Source of the DNA: Lactarius indigo
Taxonomy: Eukaryota; Basidiomycota; Agaricomycetes; Russulales; Russulaceae
DNA length: 64,000 nt
Reading direction: 5' to 3'
Assembly: GCA_025766275.1 (NCBI GenBank)
Contig: JAFKAC010000026.1
Span: 372,001-436,000, forward strand
Positions within the stretch are counted from its first letter, which is position 1. Each line of letters starts with the position of its first letter. This document shows positions 46,356 through 57,083 of this stretch, in pieces. The notes under the pieces were generated by a model. It made no database searches and was not told the origin of the DNA. It saw only the letters and a list, made by a program, of their open reading frames with translations. A program made the translations under genes and the position numbers.

Positions 46356-49300
46356 GAGTTCGCAAACTCTTCCAGTTCTCACCACGCAGTACTTTCGGCT
46401 CCATCGCGATGGAACATAAGCAGATACCGCTTTTAAATAAACCCCCCACGACAATTCCGTTTGCATTGATCGATCGACGCTCTGCTCCCCTGCTCCCTGT
46501 GTTACAACAACGTGCATGCCGAGCAACTACAGCCGTAGAACTACACGTATCACGGATAGATATGACTGCAATGACATTTCATAACACTCGAAACGTTTCG
46601 GGGACAGTTGAATAACTTAACGGGGGTCGTGCTGATCTGCGATAAGATAACGATAACTTAATTTGGACGCACCTAACTCGGTCCCATTTCCCTTCCGCAA
46701 GACCAACCGTAAGTGCCAAAGAGAACTCGCCCCGTACCGTACAGCTATCGTGGAAAACAAGACGGGTCTTGAGAATTTTGCAGCTGTTGCCACTATAGCT
46801 GCCAGAGGTGGAGAAGAGGGGTGTCAAGACGGCCGTGTAACCCTCGAGTCATTCTACTTTTGCGCGCACGAAACTCCAACGAGTGCGAGAACCTTGTCTG
46901 AGGTACTGCTTCACGCATGACTTGGAACGAGCTACGGGAAACTTGAAGCACTATGAACTTGTACGTTCACCTACACGTGCTACTTGCGCAGTTCTATCTT
47001 GATAGTACCCTTCTGATTAGCGCGCCCCAGAAATCCGCCATAGGAAACGCAGATTGGAAGTGATATGCGGAATTTCTCGACATAAAGGCGGTGATGGCGG
47101 CAGCTACTAGCACAAAGGCCAGTCGGAAGAAAAGGAAGGGGGGAGGGGGGCAGATGACTATTGTGAAATGGGATATGGTTTCGTCTAGTCGGTGGATATG
47201 CGTACGGATTCTGACACGGGACTTGAAGCTTGAAGGACAAGCGACCGCAACTTGTGTCAAGGGAAAGGGCCTAGATCCATACTCGCACGCCTGGCTAATC
47301 CCACCAGTGTGATGTCTACAGACACAGGCACACGCGGCGGCTACGCTGCGGCCATTGATCGAAACAAACGAACCGAAAGAGGACTGACAACGTTGACAGG
47401 TCGACACCTTTGAGAAAGATAGTCGTGAACAAATGTTCACAGACCACCCTGGAACGCACCTGAAAGCCATCCCCGCTGTCATCCTCGCTCGTGGTGGCCC
47501 TCCCAAGCTCTGCCACTGCCTTGGTGCGCGGCGCATCATGACTCATAGTGGGCTTATCGCCGGAAGCACTCGTCCAGTAGGCTGAAAGACTCTTCTTCCA
47601 TGCTATCAATGACCTCCGATAACCGTATTCTGACTGGCGTACCGGTACCTGGCATCGGCGTCGGCGGCTGGAGGTTGGGAAGCGTAAAGTCCTACGAGGG
47701 CTGGACGAACCCCTTCACAGGACCGGACATAGGCAATGCGCACAAAATGGATGTGTGCGAGAGGGTCCTAGTTGAATGCCGTTCCCATTCGTGAGAGTGG
47801 GTGAACGAGAGTGAGAGAAAGAGCACACGTCAAGGACTGAGAAGGAAGTTGCGTCTCGCGTTTGAACCGGTCCGGATATATAACCCTCCCACGGTAATTA
47901 CCGTTCGCGATAAGTACGTTGTCATTGATAGAATTTCCACTCTAGCTTTACTTCCTGTATTACAACGTGTACCGCGACGAGTATCTACCATAGAACTGTA
48001 TGTTTCATGGATAGATGCAGTGTAACTACATCAGTAGCAATAGCACGCGGAATGATTCGGGGAGAACTATTACCAATGTTTTGCGAAGACCTCGTGATGA
48101 TGGCGATCAGACAATGATAACTTCACTGAAATAACCTACTTGGCCCCAGGCCGTGATGAGCAACACCGAACCGACGTACAAGTCATTCAAGAGTGAGCTG
48201 AACCACAGATGTGACAATGTCGTCTGTCAATCCAACTCCTTTCTTGTATGCGACCCCCGCTGCAAGACCAGCTGGGACTAGTAAATACTGAAGGAAGCTC
48301 GCCCCTCACCGTACGGATGTTGTGGAAAACACGATGAATCTCGAGTCCGATATAGCTGTAGTCACTGCGGATGTCGGAGGTGGTGGAATGTCGTGGGGTG
48401 TCAAGACTGCTGATTGTGTCCTACCAATATGATGTGTGACCTTCGATCCCTTCTACTTTTGCGCAGACGGTACACGGCCTAATTAGTGCTCAGAAATCCG
48501 CTGTGAGCAATGTAGATCTGGAATGGGAAGCAGAGGTGATGGCGCCGGCATGCTCTAGCTCACAAGCCAGTCGGAAAGAAAGGTGCGAAAACGAGGGGAG
48601 ACAATCACACGGCGACTACGCTCTGGTCATTGTTCGAAACCAACGAACGGAACAAGGGTTGATAACGTTGACATGTTGACGTCGACGCACCTGAGGAAGG
48701 TAGTCACGAACAAACACTCACAGGCTAGCCCTGTTACGCACCTAAAATAGTCATCCCCACCGTCATCATCGCCCGTGGTGATCCCGGTGTTTTGCCACCA
48801 CCTTAGAGAGCAAGGCGTCGTATCGTCTAGTCAGCGTATCACATACCCCGAGCCAGCAGAGAGGCCGTTCTTATACACTACAAATGGCCTCCGATGACGA
48901 TATCCAGACTGAGGTTATCGGTGTCCGATATTGGTGTCGGCTGTTTGGGTGTTGAGGAGCCCATTGGGAGCCTAACTTCCCACGAGGGTTGGACGAACCC
49001 TTTCACGGGGTTGTAAAGAATCGCAGAGAGGCCGCTCACAAAGTAGATGCCTGCTAGAAAGTTCCGTAGTCGGATGTCATTCCCATTGTGAGAGGGGGCA
49101 AAGGGATCGACTCTGAAGAGGAGAGAAAACGCGCACGTCGAGGACTGAGAAGGAGCCGCATAACTGCCGGAGAACGCCGGTATGAGCCGGTCCGGATATG
49201 TCTCATGAGCGCCTGTCTCTATCAAACGACGCCGGCGTTATCGTCATATGTGTGCTGTGCGCAAGGCTGTGCCCGTACACAGGGCACACGTTCCCACCCA

Positions 49301-49360
49301 CGAAACCTGGTCCTCGTCTTACACCTACGTCTCATCGAACTCACAGTCGAGGTAAACACG
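46356..49360 (+). promoter_or_regulatory. Tandem upstream blocks of NLR locus 5 (segmental duplicate of 6560-9519)
   Basis: Two promoter blocks follow one another exactly as before locus 1. The first (to about 47880) is nearly identical to 6560-8045; the second (47880-49360) matches 8046-9519. A GATA cluster is at 46640-46657. The locus 5 start codon is at 49361. Confidence 0.6.
46640..46657 (+). promoter_or_regulatory. Clustered GATA-factor-like sites, locus 5 promoter
   Basis: CGATAAGATAACGATAAC, identical to the clusters at 6817 and 26971. Confidence 0.45.
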
Positions 49361-50165
49361 ATGTCCACCAGTCTCAAAGCATCCTCCTCTACTGCAAACA
49401 TTCATCCGATCTTCGAGAAGGCCCTCAAAGAGTATAAGAAGAAGACCGGAAAAGAACTGTCTACCCATCCGCTCGCAGAGGAAATACAAGGCTGCGGTTC
49501 TATTGAAGCCATCCTCGCCGTACTTCAAGGGAAAGCCAACGAACTCAATCAATCTCAGAGCAGCGACGAGCGACTCACAAAGTGGCTTACGCCGACCGTG
49601 AATGTTCTCAACGCACTCTCTTCCACCCTTGGCGATGGCGTCGGCACAGTGAGTTCCAGTATCCTACCTGGTTACCAGACGTCCTAACATTAAGTTTCAG
49701 GTATTTCCCCCCACTAAAATTATCTTTTCCGCAATGAGTATCCTCCTTGTGGTGAGTCGACCTTCTGCATAGACTGTGACGCCCCGGGACAACGCCATTT
49801 CCCACAGGCGGCAAGGGATACCGCAGCGAGCCGCAATGTGCTTATCGAGCTCTTCGATAGAATTGAGAACTTCTTTGTACACCTCCAAACGCACACCGAA
49901 GTGCCACCGACGGCACAGATGGTGAATGTGATGGAGAAGGTCATGGTCGAAGTGCTGTCTATGCTTGCGATGGCGACAAAGGTGATGTACCAAAGCCGCA
50001 AGAGTTGGTTCATCTCCCCTCCCCTGAGTTTCCCCTTGCTGAAATTGGACCAGAGACGTTCCTTAAGAAGCTGCTGGGAAGGAACGAAATCGAGGACGCG
50101 TTAGTGAGGTTGGATAAATTGGAACAGGGGGAGCTCGGGATGGTGTCTGCGCAAGTGTTAAAGAC

Positions 50166-50166
<1 letters not shown>

Positions 50167-50201
<35 letters not shown>

Positions 50202-50211
50202 GTTAGAGACC
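50167..50211 (+). mobile_element. Poly(A)-only retroposition footprint in exon 4 of locus 5
   Basis: TTT followed by 30 A (50167-50199) is inserted after GTGTTAAAGACC, and a near-copy GTGTTAGAGACC (50200-50211) follows. A homopolymer tail plus a 12-bp target duplication is what a LINE machine leaves when only the tail is copied. The 45-bp gain is divisible by three and adds FKKKKKKKKKK before VLE, so it did not break the frame. Confidence 0.75.
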
Positions 50212-50765
50212 ACAAGCGATCTGAAGGACACGACAAACGATATCAAGGATGTCACAAGTGATATCAAGGATGCTACCAGTGATATCAAGGACGGTGTGTA
50301 GATCTTTCGTCTCGCGGAACGATTCATACCGAACCTCTTCGGATTAGATACGAAGGAAACAAAAGTGATGGTAAAGCAGATCGTCAGCGATGTCACATCC
50401 CGCGAATGTTCGTTTGCTCACGACCTCACCACGAATACTTGTACAGCTCACATATAATTGTTGGGGAGCGGCTCCGAGGATGGTTGACTCCACCTGATCC
50501 ATCAACAAACCACGCCAACGCGTGCAGCGCTCAGCACGAGAGAACCACAGCCTGGGTTTTCGACGACAACATATTTAAGGAGTGGGAGTCGTCCCACTTG
50601 GGATCCTTATTGTGGATCCACGGTAAAGGTATGAACGTTCCCACTCTGCGGGGTCCACCTCACTGACGGCCTCTGGTTTCGTAGCCGGTTCGGGGAAGAG
50701 CATCCTCTGGTTCGCCATTCAAGTTATTTCTCTCCGTATCCAGATGCTCATGTCCTCGATCAGCT

Positions 50766-50770
50766 CTGCA
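50766..50770. repeat. 5-bp target-site duplication left of solo LTR
   Basis: CTGCA here is repeated at 51152-51156. Removing the insert plus one copy restores the string found at locus 3 (29725-29750). Confidence 0.85.
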
Positions 50771-51151
50771 TGTTGGAATTTGGTGAGTTCACGCGCGAGT
50801 TGTCTCGGCGTGGGATACTGCCCGCATCGGCGTCGGGCATCACCTGCACCTCATGTGTGGGTGTTAGGATGTGTGATCGTGTAGTCCGTAGTGACCGTGA
50901 TCAGGGACAATCCCTCGATCTTCTACTTAGTTGAGACGTTGTCCGTGTTCGTTTCTAACAGAGGGCGGATGCCCGTCTTTGTTATTTCACGTGTAGGTCG
51001 ACACATTATACTACAGTACTTACGATGTATTTAAGAACGCTTCGTGCGCTCCTGGCACCCCAGTCGTTAACTTGGTGTGCCAGGCGAGTAGTCTTTACTT
51101 TCTTCCGAATATAGTCGTTAACTTGGTGTGCCAGCCGGCTGCGTTTCATCA
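50771..51151. mobile_element. Solo LTR of an LTR retrotransposon inside NLR locus 5
   Basis: A 381-bp insert starts TGTTGG and ends TCATCA (TG...CA ends) and is flanked by the 5-bp duplication CTGCA. No internal coding region is present, so it is a solo LTR left by LTR-LTR recombination. It contains a TATTTAAG box near 51027 and a direct repeat of GTCGTTAACTTGGTGTGCCAG (at about 51064 and 51115). Orientation and superfamily cannot be fixed; the ends and the 5-bp duplication fit Ty1/copia or Ty3 elements. Confidence 0.88.
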
Positions 51152-51156
51152 CTGCA
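51152..51156. repeat. 5-bp target-site duplication right of solo LTR
   Basis: CTGCA, matching 50766-50770. Confidence 0.85.
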
Positions 51157-52308
51157 ATCATCCAGCATGTCCTCACTCTGCGCGATGCTGGGTCAGCCGC
51201 CGTCGCCTATTTCTATTTCTATTTTAGAGACGTCGACAAGAAGAATTGGCGCAACCTCATCTCTTCACTTCTAATACAACTCTGTTCTCGGTACAAGCCT
51301 TGTCTCGATTTACTCTCCCGCATCTATTCGATCTATAATGACGGAAAGGAACAGCCCAGTGAACGAACTTTGGTCCAGTTCCTCAAAGACATGCTGATGG
51401 CGCTATCCTCGTGTCAACTCCCCACCTACATCATCCTCGATGCACTTGACGAATGTCCCAATACCTCCGGCATTCCAACTCTGCGAGAACGTGTCCTCGG
51501 ACTCGTTGAAGATCTTGTTGATCTCCGTCTTCCAAATTTACGCATATGCGTTATGAGTCGCCCCGAGATCGACATCCGGACACCTCTCGAACCTTTGGCG
51601 TCAGGCCACTTTTCCCTTCATGATCAACCTGGACAGAAGAAAGATATCACAGTGTATGTCCGCGCTGTGGTCCAATCAGATAGCCGAATGAAAAGATGGA
51701 GGGAAGATGACAGAAAATTGGTTATCGAGAAACTGTCGGAGAAAGCCGATGGCATGTAAGGCGATGCTTCGTTCTTCCCATTACTTATCTTAACATTTCT
51801 CGCATAGGTTCCGCTGGGTCTTCTGTCAACTGGAGATGTTGAGGCATTGTCTCGCTCCGAGTCTTCGGGATCAACTCAATGAACTACCGAAAAGCCTGGA
51901 CGAGACATACGAGCGGGTACTGAAAGAGATCGAGTCGACGAATCAAGGCCGCCATGCGCGTCGTCTGCTGCAGTGCCTTGCTGTGGTTATGCGGCCGCTT
52001 CGTGTTGAGGAGCTCGCGGAGGTGCTTGCGTTTGACCTCGATACAACCAAGGCAGAAATTCCGGTGTTTCATGCGGAATGGCGGTGGGAAGACCAAGAAC
52101 AAGCTGTGTTGTCTGCTTGTTCGAGCCTTATTGCCATCGTCGGCGGCAAGGACGGTTCCCGGGTGGTGCAATTTTCGCATTTTTCTGTGAAAGAATACCT
52201 CACATCGGATCGTCTTTCCACCGCAAGCGCAGATGTCTCTCGATATTGCATTGTCCCTGAATCCGCGCATTTGATACTCGCTCAGGCCTGCCTTGGGGTT
52301 CTACTCAA

Positions 52309-52344
52309 GCATCAGCATTTGAACGTGTTCCTGGATTTTACTTT
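52309..52344 (+). repeat. Left terminal inverted repeat
   Basis: About 35 bp, mirrored at 54890-54926 with a few mismatches. It begins immediately after CTACTCAA of the NLR gene. Confidence 0.75.
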
Positions 52345-52459
52345 GGCCACTTAATTTGGAAATCCAGTAAATTTAAGTAAAAAGTGTTGGTCAAGCAATA
52401 TCCGGAACAGTGTTTCACACCTCAGCTATTTAAACATCAAGTGAGTCCAAGTCCACCAG

Positions 52460-52790
52460 GGTGATCAAGTCATTCGAGCCATGTCCAGTCGAATATGTAC
52501 TTGTTTGTATATGTTCTTGATAGCGTTGGGGGGATGGAATGAGGACAAGTTGGCAGGCACATTGGGAGTGCAGCAAGGTCGGGAACGGAAATGATGGTGC
52601 ATGAAGCTGGGTTGGGTGATTGCTGGTGGTAAAAAAATGGTCACCCATGCTTCTGCATGGCACAATACTTTGTAGAGGTGGCTGCCTGGTTTGGGGATGC
52701 ATTGGGTTTGAGTCGCTAAGGCTGCGCACGAATGCGGCACACTGGGGAACACAAGGGAGGAGCTACACTGAGCCCCGAAGTCCAAGGGGA
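52460..52790 (-). repeat. Inverted partial copy of the internal 650-bp repeat
   Basis: The reverse complement of about 52620-52735 reads like 53785-53890 on the plus strand (GCAGAAGCATGSGTGACCATTT shared). So the element carries the same repeat once inverted on the left and twice direct on the right. Confidence 0.6.
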
Positions 52791-53470
52791 AAAGCCTATA
52801 CTATTGTCCAAAGTCAGAGTCATAAATACATGGGCCATGTACTTAGGAATAGGTTCCAAGGAAATATGGTACATGAGATAAACAAGGGAACAGGGGACTG
52901 CTAAAAACACAAAGGGAAATGTCCAGAAGGAATGGGAAGCATCTATGAAGGTGTTTCAAAAACAATACAAGTTGCGTTATCCGTTGATTGTTGTTTAGTT
53001 TGATCGTGGGAAGCTTCTTCGAAGTATTGCCATTCCCATGCCACCACATCCCAGTTCCCCCTCCGTCTTCCTCTGTCACCACCACCTTGCGGCCTCTCAG
53101 TCTACTTCGAGCCCACACTCATGACAGCCATTGTATACTACTGCCAGTGTATTCTCCCCAAAATGACTTGAGGCAGCACACCACACTCGATGCTAAGTGC
53201 CACTGAAGATAAGAATTTTTGTCGATGTAACCTCACGATGTACTTACACTATTTGCAGGTATGACCGCGCAACTGCCACGGCACTCCTCACCTACCATCT
53301 ACAATACTTTAGCTTGAAGAGGGTGTTCGCTAACATATATGCATTCACCCTAGATGCCTCTGCGTCATATGGCTTGTAGTATGTAGTCTCAGGCTCTTGA
53401 ACCCGTCCACTCTTCGTCTCACATATAGAGAGTATACGTCCGGTCGACCACTGGGCATAGTGACGACGCC

Positions 53471-54700
53471 AGTCATGTCACCGAGGTGTCACCAGTGCAG
53501 GACCCGAAGTATACACGCCCTCAAGCCTTCATTAGCACCCCTAGCACACTCTGTATGTTTCAGACATTTTCCACTTCGTTTAACTTGCCTCTTCGCGTCC
53601 CCCAGTGTTCTGCACCCACGTGCGGCCTTAGTGACTCGAGCGTGATGTGTCACCTACCACGACGACCACCTCTGCAAAGTTTCGTGTCGCGCGGAAGCAT
53701 GCGCGACCATTTCCGATTGGCTGCAACCACCTGGACCAGCAGGGCTCCCATGCAGCCCACGGTTCCTATTCCCAACCTGCTGCACCTGTGTGCGGCTTTA
53801 GCGACTCAGGTACAACGCGTCCACGACCAATGTAGCCAGCTCGGCGAAGTTTCGCATCGTGCAGAAGCATGCGTGACCATTTTAGATCACCTACGATCAC
53901 TGACCCTGTAGCCTGCCATTCCCTTTCCTGACCGTGCTGCACTCGCGCGCAGCCTTAGCTATTCGATACAGATGTGACAACAACCGCCATGGACCTACCT
54001 ACAACACCTCGCACCCCACAGAAGCTTGCGCGCTCACTTGCGCTGCTTCACACTCCCTGCACATCTTAAACATATTCCGCAATCATTTAGGGTATATTGG
54101 ATGCAAATTTGGGGTGACGAGCGGTCACGTCATCGAGGCGTCACCAGCGCAGGACTTGAAGTATACACGCCCCCAAGCCCTCCTTAGCGTCCCTAGCACA
54201 CCTTGTATGTTTCAAACTTTTTTTCCATTTCGGCTATTAGCGTCGATTTTTGACTTGCCCCCTCACATCCCCCAGTGTCCCGCACCCATGCGCGGCCTTA
54301 GTGACTCGAGCGTGACGTGTCGCCTACCATGGTGACCACCTTTGCAAAGTTTCACATCGTGCGGAAGCATGCGTGACCGTTTCCGATCAGCTGCGACCAC
54401 CCGGACCAGCAGGGCTCCCATGCAGCCCACAGTCCCTATTCCTGACCTCGCCGCACCTGCGCGCGGCCTAGCGACTCAGGTACAACGTGTCTAGGACCAA
54501 TGTAGCCAGCTTGGCGAAGTTTTGCAGTGTGCGGAATCGTGCACGACCATTTTCGATCGCCTGTGACCACTGACCTTGTAGCCCACCATTCCCTTTCCTG
54601 ACGGACGTGACTCACTGCAATGGACCTACCTACAACGCCTTGCACCCCGCAAAGGGTCACTGTGGTGGCCACCACGACGCAGGGGTATAGTGTTTATAGC
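53471..54700 (+). repeat. Two direct copies of an approximately 650-bp repeat inside the TIR element
   Basis: Unit 1 runs from about 53471 to 54121 and unit 2 from 54122 to about 54700. Paired landmarks are GTCACCRGYGCAGGAC (53488 and 54142), GGCCTTAGTGACTCGAGCGT (53621 and 54294), and GACCAGCAGGGCTCCCATGC (53733 and 54403). Frames are open for 130-140 codons but rest on repeat composition; no protein domain is seen. Confidence 0.7.
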
Positions 54701-54889
54701 AGTACTGTGTAGCATACAATTGATACTTTTTAAAATGCCTCCTTGCTTCCTGGATTTTACTTGAGCTCACTAGTGTTGTGAAAATGAAGTGAAATCAAGG
54801 CATACCGAGTAAAATCCAGGACAAGGACCTACTGGATTTTACTTGACAAAAATGCTCCTGGATTTTACTTAATCGGGTATCAAGTGAAA

Positions 54890-54926
54890 TAAAGCAAAAT
54901 CCAGGAACGTGCTCAAATGCTGATGC
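54890..54926 (-). repeat. Right terminal inverted repeat
   Basis: Ends AACGTGCTCAAATGCTGATGC, the inverse of the left end at 52309. From about 54980 the sequence is NLR upstream DNA. Confidence 0.75.
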
Positions 54927-56176
54927 AGGCCTTGATGCTCTGTGATCCCGTCCATTTACCCGAACCTGCGCATGCACCGTTCTACCTAGGTGGTCCCCAT
55001 AAAACCGCTTTGAGTAAGGCAGATCTAGATTTGCTCGACGTAGAGGCTGTGCTGGCAGTAGCTACCAGTGCACAAGCAGGTCAGAACTTAGTGGAGCATG
55101 AGTGCGTTTGGGTCTATTGCTCAGTCTATCGTTTCCTCACCAGCTGTCATAGGTCAACAATCATCAGTCACCAGTCATCTGGTGAAGCTGTCTGAATCCC
55201 CGCAGTCGTCATCGCTCATAGTGACCCCCCTGCACTCTGCCACCGCCCTGGTACGCCACACATCATGCCACCTGGTGGGCGTATCACCAGACGCGCTTCC
55301 CTGGGAGGCCATGAGAAGGTCCCTACACGCCGCTGATGGCACCCAATGACCATTCGAGAAAAAAGTATGTTTATATCCCCTTCATCTTTTGAGAAAGGCT
55401 TCATGACGCCCACAGACTCTTGAGGGTGAAGTTATCAGGGCCTGCAGACACCACATGGGAAGATATTAATATCAGTAACATGGATCGGGGTGAACTGCAT
55501 CTGGGTTGCTGCATATCTAAGGTAAGCTCAGCTTTTTTTGAAGATCTGTTTCTATTCTGGGATACATATCGGAAATACAGACCGGTCACCATAATAGAGC
55601 TACAGTATCTATGGGCAGTTCTGCCTATGCAGAATCACCTCCCCAACACAGTACCTGCGACTAGCACTATGAATTAACGTTAAACAAAGGCAAAACCATA
55701 TAGACAGAGGCTGGGAGGCAGTCCTTCGGTGATTGGGGGGGGGTTGAGGGAAACGGAGACAGGGGGTAAAAAGAGAGGAAGACGCGAAGTCCTCACACAT
55801 ACACTAACAGAAGGGGAATTTTCACCTCATGCCCCCCCTAGGGTAAGCTGCGTATACTTTGCCGAAGGCACTGTATCTAAGAATGGAGGGTGAGTCCATA
55901 ATCGGTTAGTAGAGAAGCTGGGGAAGAGTTGTTGGGTAGGAAAAGAAGACAGAGCCGTGGGACTCCATCAAGGGTTGTTGACAGGCGGGGAAACATTGGC
56001 ACAAGGCCGAATCTTCCAGCGCTGAAAGTCCCCCACGATCCGGTCGTGGTTGTACCGGACGCGAGTCGAACTGCAGCTTCCGAACCGATACAGTACATAC
56101 ACGACTCGGAGGCTGTCCCCACATCTCACTGGTCTCACATCTCGACCTTGTCCAACTCAGAGTCGCCATAAGCACG
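54927..56176 (+). promoter_or_regulatory. Diverged upstream region of NLR locus 6
   Basis: About 54985-55085 (TTCTACCTAGGTGGT; GTAGCTACCAGTGCACAAGC) and 55200-55310 resemble the promoter block of the other loci but are the most diverged copy. Bases 55320-55960 hold nothing I recognise. The locus 6 start is at 56177. Confidence 0.5.
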
Positions 56177-56849
56177 ATGTCATCCAACAACCAGATGTCC
56201 TCCTCCACTCCAAATATTCAGCTGATCTTTGATGAGGCCCTAAAAGAGTACAAGAAGAAAACCGGAAAAGAACTTACTACCCACCCAATTGCAGACGAGA
56301 TCAAAGCTTGCGATTCTCCTGAAGCTATCCTTACGGTACTTCAAGGGAAAGCCAATGAACTCAACCCATCTCAGAGCAACGATGAGCGACTCACCAAGTG
56401 GCTTACGCCAACCGTGAATGTTCTCAACGCACTCTCCGCCACCCTTGGTGTGGGTGTTGGTACGGTAAGCCCCGGCATGTTGTCACATAATGCTCGGTCT
56501 GTGTCATAACGTTAACTTTCAGGTATTTCCCCCAACTAAAGTCATATTTTCTGGAATCGGTATCCTCCTCATAGTCAGCTTTTGTGCCCACTCCAACTGT
56601 GTAGGCTGATAACACCGTCATGATCTCATGCAGGCAGCAAGGGACACAGCAGCGAGCCGCGATGCACTTATAGAACTCTTCGACCAGATAAAGAACTTCT
56701 TTATACGCCTCAAGACCTACACCAAAGTCCCACAGACCACGGAGATGACAAGCGTAATAGGGAAGATTATGGCGGAAGTGCTGTTTATGCTCGCTATACA
56801 CATAATGATTGATGGTGACTTCCATCATTCATGGGCCAACCGACGGTGA
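56177..56849 (+). pseudogene. NLR locus 6: Goodbye-domain remnant, truncated by the right-hand block
   Basis: Exons 56177-56464, 56523-56573 and 56634 to about 56800 encode the first roughly 165 residues of the family (FDEALKEYKKKTGKEL; LTKWLTPTVNVLNALSATL; VFPPTKVIFSGIGILLI; AARDTAASRDALIELFDQI). It is the most divergent copy. After LFMLAI at about 56800 the match ends and unrelated sequence reads on to a stop at 56847-56849. NACHT and ankyrins are absent. The second intron begins GTCAGC instead of GTGAGT. A free Goodbye-domain peptide could still be made if the splice works, but I treat it as a remnant. Confidence 0.8.
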
Positions 56850-57083
56850 GAGTCTTAGATATGTCATGGGCTAGCCGACGTCGGCCGATGCCCAAGATTC
56901 CTTCCAAGATTCATGGGCCAGCCGACATCAGTTCGGACGGACGAGATTTACAAACAGCTCCGTAGTAATCATGCAATGGTGACTTTTTATGGCTTCCGCA
57001 TCTGAGAGATATGATCGGACACTGTACCAAATAGAATGTGTGCTTGACATCTGAGAGGTAAACACAGAGATGTTATCAAACAT
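56800..57083. other. Junction zone between NLR locus 6 and the right-hand block
   Basis: Three short copies of a TCATGGGCYAGCCGAC-like word (near 56829, 56859, 56911) and a palindrome-like GGGCTAGCCGACGTCGGCCG (56869-56888) lie here. No ORF of note. It may be the end of an inserted element. Confidence 0.45.

Larger units (their letters stand above)
49361..52308 (+). pseudogene. NLR locus 5: disrupted Goodbye-NACHT gene without ankyrins
   Basis: Recognisable exons: 49361-49648, 49701-49751, 49808-50003, 50054-50293, 50348-50407, 50464-50628, 50685-50709, 50764-50770 plus 51157-51755, then 51808-52308. Lesions: an in-frame poly(A)-type insertion in exon 4 (50167-50211); the acceptor before exon 6 changed from TAG to TTG (50461-50463); a 381-bp solo LTR seven bases into exon 8; and loss of everything after the start of the winged-helix/ankyrin exon, where a TIR element begins at 52309. 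The Walker A micro-exon is intact. The Goodbye exon resembles locus 1, while the NACHT exon resembles locus 3 (SRPEIDIR, YFYFRD variant), so the gene is a mosaic. It cannot make a normal product. Confidence 0.88.
52309..54926. mobile_element. 2.6 kb non-autonomous element with terminal inverted repeats
   Basis: The left end GCATCAGCATTTGAACGTGT and the reverse complement of the right end, GCATCAGCATTTGAGCACGT, match for about 35 bp including a shared CCTGGATTTTRCTT core. The core word TGGATTTTACTT recurs in both orientations near the right end (about 54752, 54811, 54832, 54858), like subterminal transposase sites. No transposase frame is present; ORFs inside are short and repeat-derived. No target duplication is visible: left flank is NLR coding sequence and right flank is the upstream block of locus 6, so a deletion or ectopic recombination happened at the element. 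Confidence 0.75.

Noticed and set aside
52836..53118. Possible gene at 52.4-53.4 kb between the left TIR and the direct repeats
   Set aside because: Short ORFs in both directions without splice logic or domain; part of it is the inverted repeat copy.
53397..54335. Plus-strand ORFs of 82-141 codons inside the TIR element
   Set aside because: They are translations of the 650-bp repeat, lie in different frames in the two units, and show no transposase motif.
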